A stretch of 64,000 nucleotides of DNA from NCBI GenBank assembly GCA_964017155.1, contig OZ024861.1:21561213-21625212 (forward strand), in the 5' to 3' direction. This document shows, piece after piece, positions 29,584 to 39,400 of this stretch. The position numbers and the translations under genes are program-made. The notes below the pieces were generated by a model. The model was given only the letters and a program-made list of their open reading frames with translations, was not told the DNA's origin and searched no databases. Origin of the DNA: Oasisia sp. SBJ-2009 (lineage: Eukaryota; Annelida; Polychaeta; Sabellida; Siboglinidae). Positions within the stretch are counted from its first letter, which is position 1. Each line of letters begins with the position of its first letter.

Positions 29584-31086
29584 CCACTACTTAATGCATC
29601 CATCCATTCACCTCTACTTAATGCATCCATCCAACCACCCGTACTTGACGCATCCATCCAACCACTCCTACTTAGCGCATCCATCCAACCACCCCTACTT
29701 AACGCATCCGTCCTACCACCCCTACTTATCGCAACAATTCAACTACCCCTACTTAACTTATCCATCCAACCACCCCTAAATAACGCATCCATTCAACCAC
29801 CCGTACTTAGCTCATCCATCCAACCACCACTACTTAACGCATACATTCAACTACCCCATCTTAGCGCATCCATCCAATCATCCCTACTTAACGCATCCAT
29901 CGAAACACTCCTACTTAATGCATCCATCCATTCACCTCTACTTTGTGCATCCAACCACCCATATTTAATGCATCCATCCAACCATCCCTACTTAGCGCAT
30001 CCATCAAACTACACCTACTTATCGCATCCATCCAACCACCCCTACTTAACGCATCCATCCCACCACTCCTACTTATAGCATCCATTCAACCACCCCTACA
30101 GAACGCATCCATCCAACCAACCCTACTTAATGCTTCCATCCATTCACCTCAACTTAATGCATCCATCCAACCACCCCTATATAACGCATCCATCCAACCA
30201 CCGCTACTTAATTCTTCCATCCATTCACCTCAACTAAATGCATCCATCCAAGCACCCCTACTTAACGCATCCATCCATTCACCTCTACTTAACGCATCCA
30301 TCCAACCACTCCTACTTAACGCATCCATCCATCCACCCCTACTTAACGCATCCATCCAACCACTCCTACTTAGCGCATCCATCCAACCTCCCCTTCTTAA
30401 CGCATCCAATCAAACACCCCTACTTAACGCATCCGTCCAACCACCACTACTTAACGCATCCGTCCAACAACCCCTACATATCGCAACCATTCAACCACAC
30501 CTACTTAACTTATCCATCCAACCACCCCTAAATAACGCATACATTCAACTACCCGTACTTAGCGCATCCATCCAATCGCCCCTACTTATCACATCCATTC
30601 AGCAACCACCTCTGCTTTACGCATCCATTCAACCTCCCCTACTTAACGCATCCTTCCAACCACCCGTAATTAACGCATCCATTCAACTACCCCTATATAT
30701 CCCATCCATCCCACCACTCCTGCTTAAAGCTTCCATTCAACCACCCCTAATTAACGCATCAATACAACCCCATACTTAATGCATCCATCCAACCTCCCCT
30801 CCTTAGCGCATCTATCCTACCACCCCTACCTAACGCATCCATTCAACCACCCCTTCTTAACTCATCCATTCAACCACCCCTACTTAGCCCATCCATTCAA
30901 CCACCCGTACTTAGCGCATCCATCCAATGACCCCTACGTATCGTATCCATCCAACCACTCCTTCTTAACGTATCCATCCAACCACCCCTACTTAACGCAT
31001 CCATTCAACCACCCCTATTTAACGTATCCATCCAATCTCCCCTACTTAATGCATCCATCCAATCCCCCCTACTTATCACATCCATT

Positions 31087-31969
31087 GGTCGCTAGGTGGC
31101 GTAAGGTGGTACATGTTTCTATTTCACTGCTCGTTCAAATTTACATTTTTAATCTAAATTCTGCATTTTTGTGTTTGACATTGCTGCAGTTATAAGACCA
31201 ACACACTACTTTATTTGGACACGAAGAAATGTTTATAAATTACACCAGTTACGCCGCTAAAATTAATCATTTACAACATAGTGGGCGATAATACAGATAG
31301 TTAACTTTTCGCGCTTCGGTACGGTCTTACATTACAAATAACATACAAAGACAGGGGTAGCCCTTTTAAACTGTTAACTAACAGGCCTTTTCATAAGATG
31401 TTCCTTTACACCCAGTATCGCCCTTGGGGTGAAGACCTCTACGTTTCATCTGCACTGGCACTAAACGTCTTATTACTATTACTTTTGCACAGGCTTTGCT
31501 GAGCGCGAAGATTTAAACGATCTGTATTTAGCCTTTTAAACTGATTTGTTAAACTTTGTTATTTGTATTTAGCCTTTTAGAAACTCATTCTACATTTAGC
31601 ATTTTACAGGCTTTAGCATTTTACAGACTTATTCAGCATTTTACAAACTTATTTGAAACTACTGATTTAGTTTATTAATAATTTTAAATACCACTTGATT
31701 ATGTCTATGTAATATTTATTTTACAACACATTATTTATTTATATATTTTTCTCGCTAGATTTATTAGTCTTACATCTGAGAAACTACTGTAATTTTAGAA
31801 TTAGTGTGATCTTATACTCTCATATATTTATTTATTACATGATATTTATTAAGTTTTGGTGCTGTTGACCCATGCCAAACATTTACATTATTTTAGAACG
31901 TTTGGCCACTCTCAGTCACTAATTATTTTATGATACATTAATTTTATCACTTGAGCAGATTTTTGTCAA
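31087..31969 (+). other. Leader (5' region) of the retrotransposon
   Basis: 883 bp with no supported ORF, AT-rich toward its 3' half. It starts GGTCGCTAGGTGGCG directly after satellite sequence. It contains three copies of AGCATTTTACA (31598, 31615, 31635) and two copies of TTTAGCCTTTTA. The length suggests a full or nearly full 5' end rather than severe 5' truncation. An internal promoter would be expected here but cannot be located by eye. Confidence 0.7.
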
Positions 31970-33697
31970 ATGTCACCATTGTTCTCACTGTGTGTTTTAT
32001 TTTTATCCTGTTCTGCAGCTTCTAGAAGCCATGATTTCACCTTGTGTAACACACTGGCACAATGGTCGGATGTAATTTCAACACCTTCCAAATACATGAC
32101 CACACAAGAATCCTTGACATACTTACACAGTCTGCCATGCCTTAATCTGTGTTTCAACCGAAAATTACTACCAATACCCCGTTCCAGGCCAACATTTAAA
32201 TTGGCCTTGATCTTACTGCTAGCGGGAGATGTTAGTCTTAATCCTGGACCTGTGGTCAGGCATAACATCCGCCTGGCCACCACTAACATTCGTTCAATTC
32301 GTGAAAAAACTGCCTCTCTCACTGATCTTATAATTTCCAAAACAATAGACATTCTCGCTGTGACTGAGACCTGGCTCAGACCGCATGACACAGATGCATG
32401 TATTGCCGACATCTCCCCTCCTGGCTATACCTTCCACCATCGACCACGTCCAGTTGGACGAGGCGGAGGTGTCGGTTTCCTTATTTCAAAACTATTTAAC
32501 GTAACCCCGTACACCAGCCCGGACTATTCCACATTTGAATCTATTTGTCTTAACATATCTAATTCGTGCTTCTGTGGGGTTTTCATTTGTATTTATCGCC
32601 CTCCAGGTCATCCAGCTAACTTCTTTGAAGAATTCCAGGATCTTTTGGAAAATGTTGCAACCATGCACACAGAATTTTACATTGTGGGCGATTTTAATCT
32701 TCACCTGGATACACCATCTGCAACAACTACCACGTTTAATGATATCCTGGCATCATTTGACACAAAACAACATGTCAATTTCCCAACACACATACATGGA
32801 CATTGGCTTGACATCTTGATAACTCGTTCCTCTTGTAAAAACATTCAGACACCCACAGTTGTAGATGGCTTATCGGACCATAACACAGTAATTGCAGATC
32901 TTAAAGTTCCTATAGCCCCAGCCGTGTCCAACCACAACATGTTCTACAGAGCCTTTCACAGTATCAACATTGCATCATTTATGACTGATATAATTACATC
33001 CGACCTTGTCACACATCCTAAAGAACATGTATCAGACCTATACAAACAGTACCGTCAAATACTGAAGACATTGCTTGACAAACATGCACCCGCTAAATCC
33101 AAATCTGTGTCACAAAAGCCGCCAGCTCCTTGGATGACCCCGGAAATAATCCAATCTAAACGGCGCCGTCGCTATCTGGAACGTGTTTGGCGTAAATCTC
33201 GTTCATCCTTAGACAGGTCACGCTACACACGGCAATGTCATCTATGTAACCGACAAATGTCAAAAGCAAAGTCGTATTATTACGAAAACATGGTCGCAAA
33301 TAACTCTGCTACACCAAAACAGCTATGGAAATGTATCAATCAGATTTTACACAGGCGGCCTGCTCCTTCTCTACCAACCCATGCATCAATCAAGTCACTT
33401 TGTAACTCTTTCTCAAGTCATTTTAAAGACAAAATCAGCCTGATACATTCAGCCTTCACAGATCACACCTCAGACACTATAAATGCCGACTCTCCACAAC
33501 TAAATTCTAAACTCACGTCGTTTGAACCAGCCACAACTACTGAAGTGAAAAAAATTATCATGTCATCCCCAAATAAATCCTGTGATCTTGACCCACTTCC
33601 GACCATATTACTGAAAGCATGCCTTGACGTTTTAATTAAACCAATAACAGATATAATAAATGCATCACTCTGCTCCGGCTTATTCCCTGATCCCTGA
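31970..33697 (+). pseudogene. Retrotransposon polyprotein part 1: 2A-like leader and APE endonuclease
   Basis: 575 codons from ATG 31970; an in-frame TGA six codons upstream (31952) supports this start. Residues 1-17 are hydrophobic. Residues 85-94 (AGDVSLNPGP) resemble a 2A translational-recoding peptide. Residues about 100-312 form an apurinic/apyrimidinic-type endonuclease: N106 in TTNIRSI, E133 in VTETWL, GGGVGFLI near 165, IYRPPG near 208, D241/N243 in VGDFNLH, D281 in HWLDILIT, and S302-D303-H304. These are the usual catalytic positions for nicking target DNA. A linker rich in basic residues follows, then the beginning of the RT region (LDPLPTILLKACLD). The frame then hits TGA at 33695-33697; the RT continues in the next frame, so a 1-base indel lies close to 33690-33705. 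Confidence 0.9.
32222..32251 (+). other. 2A-like translational recoding motif
   Basis: Codons 85-94 read AGDVSLNPGP, preceded by a hydrophobic run (LALILLL). The family consensus is D-(V/I)-E-x-N-P-G-P, with ribosomal skipping between the last G and P. Here D, V, N, P, G and P are kept but the usual E is S (S89). 2A-like peptides near the N-terminus are known in APE-type non-LTR elements of several invertebrates. If active, it would release an about 93-residue leader from the endonuclease-RT. The E-to-S change makes efficiency uncertain. Confidence 0.7.
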
Positions 33698-34637
33698 AGA
33701 CTCTAAATGTGCACATGTAAATCCAATTCTTAAGAAGACAACTCTGTCAAAAGAAGATCTAAACAGCTACAGACCTATTTCTAACCTTAGCTTCATTTCC
33801 AAAATACTCGAAAAGGTCGTTGCAAATCGACTTACTTCTCACATCAACATAAATGGTTTAACCAATGCATCACAGTCTGCGTACAAACAATTTCACTCAA
33901 CAGAAACTGCTCTTTTAAAAGTACACAATGACATAAACCTTAACATTGATAATGGCAAAGTTACTGCACTGACCCTGCTTGACCTATCCGCCGCTTTCGA
34001 CACCATTGACCACGACATTCTCATTACACGCTTATCAACGTGGTACGGGATATCTGGCACAGCCTTGAGCTGGTTTACTTCATACCTTACTGACAGACGG
34101 CAAGCCATTAAAATAGGTAACTGCGTCTCAGACATGCTGCCCACCTCTTGTGGTGTCCCCCAAGGTTCTGTTTTGGGTCCGTTGCTTTTCACTCTGTACA
34201 CAACACCATTAAGCTCAGTTATCCAGAGTCACAACCTGGATCATCACCTTTATGCAGATGACACACAAATCTATGTTTCTCTTACCACACCAGATACTTG
34301 TCGCTCCCTAAACCAGCTCAGGGATTGTCTCCAAGATGTCTCCCTCTGGATGAAAAATAGTAAATTAAAACTAAATGCCGATAAGACTGAATTTCTCATC
34401 ATTGGTACCTCAACGCAGCGGGCAAAACTCAATGGCTTTTTCCCGACACATATTCTGTGTCAGAGTATCACACCAGCCGCCTCAGTTTTAAATCTCGGAG
34501 TAACGTTTGATGAAAACTTCAATTTCAAACAACATATCTCGAAAACATGCTGTTGCTGTTTCTACCATATCCGTGATCTTCGCCGTATCCGCCGGTTTTT
34601 ATCACTTTCCGTTGTTAAACCATCGCCACAGCTCTAG
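33698..34637 (+). pseudogene. Retrotransposon polyprotein part 2: reverse transcriptase palm and fingers
   Basis: RT segment in frame 3, read through after the first frameshift; open from an upstream ATG at 33660 (325 codons counted from there). Numbering from that ATG: KCAHVNPILKK and YRPISNL (fingers, about 16-43), QSAYKQFHSTETALL (about 72-86), motif A LDLSAAFDTIDHD (D108, D114), GVPQGSVLGPLLF (165-177), and motif C HLYADDTQIY with the catalytic pair D200-D201, then LKLNADKTEF. All core catalytic residues are present. The frame ends at 34637 (TAG) in a KPSPQL tail where the preserved downstream frame differs, which marks a second 1-base indel near 34615. CR1/L2-like by overall pattern. Confidence 0.9.
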
Positions 34638-35098
34638 TAAGCAGCAGACTCGACTACTGCAATTCCCTCCTTTACAATACCGCAAACAAGGACATAGCAA
34701 AACTTCAGCGTGTCCAAAATTGTTTAGCAAGGGTAGTCACGCGTTCTCCTCGTTTTTCTCGCTCAGTGCCGCTTCTAAAATCACTGCATTGGCTACCTGT
34801 GCACTATCGCATCATTTTCAAAATGTGTACAATAGCCTATCAAGCACTCTCATCTACACAACCAGCATATCTAAATTCAATGCTAACTCCAACAAGAAAT
34901 TCCAGACAGCTACGCTCAACCAATAGTAACCCTCTTTACATCCCTCGGGTGAAAACGAAAGCCGGGACCCGAACTTTCTCGGTTGCCGCACCAACGGTGT
35001 GGAATTCGCTTCCTGCCAGCGTTAAATCACAAGGTAATATAGTTTCATTCCGCCGACATCTAAAAACCTATCTCTTTAATGCTGCCTATCCTCCTTAG
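34619..35098 (+). pseudogene. Retrotransposon polyprotein part 3: RT thumb and C-terminal region
   Basis: Frame 2 resumes at about 34619 and stays open to TAG 35096-35098. Visible signatures are LVSSRLDYCNSLL, IAKLQRVQNCLARVV, LLKSLHWLPVHYRI (about 34770), then FSVAAPTVWNSLPASVK and FRRHLKTYLF at the end. This C-terminal arrangement is typical of CR1/L2/Jockey-group elements. There is no RNase H domain. It is out of frame with part 2, so no single protein can be made from this copy. Confidence 0.88.
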
Positions 35099-35235
35099 CC
35101 TCCTAGCTTTTCCATCCATCCGTTGACGACTCACGCATTGCTTTCGATTATGAGATTGATTAATCCCCTGGTTTTGTCGCGCCACTGAGCTTGATTTTCG
35201 AGGATATTGGCGCAAAAGAAGTTACTATTATTATT
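35099..35235 (+). other. 3' region and ATT-rich tail of the retrotransposon
   Basis: 137 bp from the stop to the satellite. It ends GGCGCAAAAGAAG, then TTACTATTATTATTAT, then satellite (CCAACCACCCC). A short trinucleotide tail instead of poly-A suits many CR1/L2-like elements. No AATAAA was found. Confidence 0.75.
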
Positions 35236-36062
35236 ATCCAACCACCCCTACTTAACGCATCCATCCAACCACTCCTACTTAGCGCATCCATCCAACCTCC
35301 CCTTCTTAACGCATCCAATCAAACACCCCTATGTAATGCATCCATCCAACCACCACTACTTAATGCATCCATCCATTCACCTCTACTTAATGCATCCATC
35401 CAACCACCCGTACCTAACGCATCCATCCAACCACTCCTACTTAGCGCATCCATCCAACCACCCCTACTTAACGCATCCGTCCTACCACCCCTACTTATCG
35501 CAACCATTCAACTAACCCTACTTAACTTATCCATCCAACCACCCCTAAATAACGCATCCATTCAACCACCCGTACTTAGCTCATCCATCCAACCACCACT
35601 ACTTAACGCATACATTCAACTACCCCTACTTAGCGCATCCATCCAATCATCCCTACTTAACGCATCCATCGAAACACTCCTACTTAGCGTATCCATCCAA
35701 CCACCTCTACTTAACGCATCCATCCAACCACCCCTACTTAACGCATCCATCCAACCACCCCTAATTAACGCATCCATCCAACCACCCATACTTAGCGCAT
35801 CCATCCAACCACCCTACTTAACGCATCCATCCAACCACCACTACTTAATGCATCCATCCATTCACCTCTACTTTGTGCATCCAACCACCCATACTTAATG
35901 CATCCATCCAACCATCTCTACTTAGCGCATCCATCACACTACACCTACTTAGCGCATCCATCCAACCACCCCTACTTAACGCATCCACCCCACCACTCCT
36001 ACTTAAAGCATCCATTCAACCACCCCTACAGAACGCATCCATCCAACCATCCCTACTTAATG
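35236..36062 (+). repeat. 27-bp minisatellite block between two insertions
   Basis: 827 bp of the same array and orientation. The unit order matches the HOR near 29469-30130, not the point where the left flank stopped at 31086. About 268 bp expected by comparison with 29201-29468 is therefore missing across the retrotransposon. Confidence 0.9.
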
Positions 36063-36457
36063 GCCCAATGTGGATTAGCTGGGCCAATTCGTTATACACG
36101 GTTAATATGTAAGATAGTCATCATGTCTCGCATATAACTTTATTATTATTTTTTTATTATTATTATATATATTTTTAAAGTCAGTAAGTTGTTTATATAA
36201 CTTATTTTCCAAACGGCGTTTATTTACCTGAATTAATTGCATATTTATTATACAATCACATCCTGCTAATTACTAATTATTTTATTTGGTGTTTTCTATA
36301 CAATTTTACACTTATCTAACTTATAACTTTATATTTTTATCTACTCATTTGTTAACATATTTGAAGTGTTACATCTACGTAGATGTGTTAATGTATGTAT
36401 CTATTGTATATGGGTTTTTACCTGAAATAAATGTATTCGTATTCGTATTCGTATTCG
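36063..36457 (+). mobile_element. 395-bp insertion with AATAAA and TATTCG-repeat tail
   Basis: Unique AT-rich sequence splitting the minisatellite. It is flanked by TTAATG on both sides (36057-36062 and 36458-36463), consistent with a 6-bp target-site duplication in a unit that normally reads ACTTAATGCTTCC. The 5' end has a GGCCCA/TGGGCC inverted repeat (36062-36067, 36080-36085). The 3' end is AATAAA followed by four TATTCG units. No ORF was seen. Best explained as a 5'-truncated non-LTR element 3' end or a nonautonomous retroelement; the family is unknown. Confidence 0.75.
36426..36431 (+). promoter_or_regulatory. Polyadenylation signal in the 395-bp insertion
   Basis: AATAAA lies directly before the TATTCG repeat tail, as expected at the 3' end of a retroposed transcript. 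Inferred from position only. Confidence 0.5.
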
Positions 36458-39400
36458 TTAATGCTTCCATCCATTCACCTCAACTTAATGCATCCATCCA
36501 AGCACCCCTACTTAACGCATCCATCCATTCACCTCTACTTAACGCATCCATCCAACCACTCCTACTTAACGGATCCATCCATCCACTCCTACTTAACGCA
36601 TCCATCCAACCACTCCTACTTAACGCATCCATCCAACCTCCCCTTCTTAACGCATCCAATCAAACACCCCTACTTAACGCATCAGTCCAACCACCCCTAC
36701 TTAACGCATCCGTCCAACAACCCCTACTTATCGCAACCATTCAACCACACCTACTTAACTTATCCATCCAACCACCCCTACATAACGCATACATTCAACT
36801 ACCCGTACTTAACGTATCCATCCAATCTCCCCTACTTAATGCATCCATCCAATCCCCCCTACTTATCACACCCATTCACCAACCACCCCTGCTTTACGCA
36901 TCCATTCAACCACCCCTACTTAACGCATCCATCCAACCACCCCTACTTAACGCATCCATCCAACCACTCCTACTTAACGCATCCATCCAACCTCCCCTTC
37001 TTAACGCATCCAATCAAACACCCCAACTTAACGCATCCGTCCAACCACCCCACTTAACGCATCCGTCCAACAACCCCTACTTATCGCAACCATTCAACCA
37101 CCCCTACTTAACTTATCCATCCAACCACCCCTAAATAACGCATACATTCAACTACCCGTACTTAGCGAATCCATCGAAACACTCGTACTTAACGTATCCA
37201 TCCAACCACCTCTACTTAACGCATCCATCCAACCACCCCTACTTAGCGCTTCCATCCAACCACCCCTTATTAACGCATCCATCCAACCACCCCTACTTAA
37301 CGCATCCATCCAACCACCACTACTTAATGCATCCATCCATTCACCTCTACTTAATGCATCCAAACCCCACTACTTAACGCATCCATCCAACCACCCCTAC
37401 TTAACGCATCCATCCAACCACTCCTACTTTGCGCATCCATCCAACCTCCCCTACTTAACGCATCCAATCAAACACCCCTATGTAATGCATCCACCCAACC
37501 ACCACTACTTAATGCATCCATCCATTCACCTCTACTTAATGCATCCATCCAACCACCCGTACTTAACGCATCCATCCAACCACTCCTACTTAGCGCATCC
37601 ATCCAACCACCCCTACTTAACGCATCCGTCCTATCACCCCTACTTATCGCAACCATTCAACTACCCCTACTTAACATATCCATCCAACCACCCCTAAATA
37701 ACGCATCCATTCAACCACCCGTACTTAGCTCATCCATCCAACCACCACTACTTAACGCATACATTCAACTACCCCTACTTAGCGCATCCATCCAATCATC
37801 CCTACTTAACGCATCCATCCAACCACCCCTACTTAACGCATCCGTCCAACCACCACTACTTAATGCATCCATCCATTCACCTCTACTTAATGCATCCAAC
37901 CACCCATACTTAATGCATCCATCCAACCATCTCTACTTAGCGCATCCATCAAACTACACCTACTTAGCGCATCCATCCAACCACCCCTACTTAACGCATC
38001 CATCCCACCACTCCTACTTAAAGCATCCATTCAACCACCCCTACAGAACGCATCCATCCAACCATCCCTACTTAATGCTTCCATCCATTCACCTCAACTT
38101 AATGCATCCATCCAACCACCCCTATATAACGCATCCATCCAACCACCGCTACTTAATTCTTCCATCCATTCACCTCAACTTAATGCATCCATCCAAGCAC
38201 CCCTACTTAACGCATCCATCCAACCACTCCTACATAACGCATCCATCCAACCTCCCCTTCTTAACGCATCCAATCAAACACCCCTACTTAACGCATCCGT
38301 CCAACCACCCCTACTTAACGCTTCCGTCCAACAACCCCTACTAATCGCAACCATTCAACCACACCTACTTAAATTATCCATCCAACCACCCCTAAATAAC
38401 GCATACATTCAACTACCCGTACTTAGCGCATTCATCCAATCATCCCTACTTAACGCATCCATCGAAACACTCGTACTTAGCGTATCCATCCAACCACCTC
38501 TACTTATCGCATCCATCCAACCACCCCTACTTAACGCTTCCATCCAACCACCCCTTATTAACGCATCCAGCCAACCATCCCTACCTAACGCATCCATCCA
38601 TTCACCTCTACTTAATGCATTCAACCACCCATACTTAACGCATCCATCCAACCATCCCTACATAACGCATCCATCCAACTACACCTACTTATCGCATCCA
38701 TCTAACCACTCAAACTTAACGATCCCATTCAACCACCGCTAATTAACGCATCCATACAACTCCCTACTTAATGCATCCATCCAACCACCCCTCCTTAGCG
38801 CATCTTTCCTACCACCCCTACCTAACGTATCCATTCAACCACCCCTTCTTAACTCATCCATTCAACCACCCCTACATATCCCATCCATTCAACCACCCGT
38901 ACTTAACGCATCCATCAATAACCCCTACTTATCGTATCCATCCAACCACTCCTACTTAACGTATCCATCCAACCACCCCTACTTAACGCATCCATTCAAC
39001 CACCCCTACTTAACGTATCCATCAAATCTCCCCTACTTAATGCATCCATCCAATCCCCCCTACTTGTCACATCCATTCACCAACCACCCCTGCTTTACGC
39101 ATCCATTCAACCACCCCTACTTAACGCATCCATCCAACCACCCCTACTTAGCGCATCCATCCAACCACCCGTAATTAACGCATCCACCCAACTACCCCTA
39201 TCTATCGCATCCATCCCACCACTCCTACTTAACGCTTCAATTGAACCACACCTAATTAACGCATCCATACAACCCCCTACTTAATGCATCCATCCAACCA
39301 CCCCTCCTTAGCGCATCCATCCTACCACCCCTGCCTAACGCATCCATTCAACCACCCATTCTTAGCGCATCCATTCAACCACCCCTATTTATCCCATCCA

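Larger units (their letters stand above)
1..31086 (+). repeat. 27-bp minisatellite array, main block
   Basis: Unbroken tandem array of a 27-bp unit made of the 9-mers AACGCATCC, ATCCAACCA and CCCCTACTT in that order. Length/27 gives about 1,150 units. Common variants are AATGCATCC or AGCGCATCC for the first 9-mer, TCCATTCACCT or TCGAAACACTC in the middle, and CCCGTACTT at the end. Rare 25-bp and 30-bp units shift the phase. Because 27 is divisible by 3 and most units lack stops, two plus frames (THPSNHPYL and NASIQPPLL periods) and one minus frame (WMDALSRGG period) stay open for long stretches; these are not genes. Orientation never flips. No spacers, no inverted arms and no conserved unique sequence were seen. 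The array begins before the window. Confidence 0.97.
31087..35235 (+). mobile_element. Non-LTR retrotransposon, APE-RT type (CR1/L2-like), decayed
   Basis: About 4.15 kb of unique sequence interrupting the minisatellite. In order: an AT-rich leader (31087-31969), a reading frame with a 2A-like motif and an APE-type endonuclease, a reverse transcriptase with a YADD box, a C-terminal region with LHWLPVHYRI and FSVAAPTVWNSLP, a short 3' region and a TTACTATTATTATTAT tail. Target-primed elements of the Jockey/CR1/L2 group have this order and short 3' tandem tails. The exact clade needs a tree. No separate ORF1 or zinc-knuckle protein is seen. The coding part is broken by at least two frameshifts, so this copy should be inactive. 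No convincing target-site duplication: only ATCCA is shared, and that occurs in every satellite unit. Confidence 0.93.

Noticed and set aside
1..31086. CRISPR-like array (regular 27-bp repeats)
   Set aside because: Repeats are directly adjacent with no unique spacers, the genome context is eukaryotic, and no cas-like gene is present.
31966..32412. 148-codon minus-strand ORF inside the retrotransposon
   Set aside because: Lies antisense to the 2A/APE coding region and shows no recognisable domain; a shadow frame.
31087..35235. LTR retrotransposon or endogenous retrovirus
   Set aside because: No terminal repeats, no gag/protease/integrase, APE endonuclease before the RT, and a short trinucleotide 3' tail; this is a non-LTR layout.
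36063..36457. tRNA-derived SINE with pol III promoter
   Set aside because: TGGATTAGCTGG at 36071-36082 resembles an A box with one mismatch, but the best B-box candidate downstream has about three mismatches; not strong enough to call.
36286..37134. 282-codon plus-strand ORF beginning in the 395-bp insertion
   Set aside because: A fusion of AT-rich insertion sequence, the TATTCG tail and satellite repeats; no domain.
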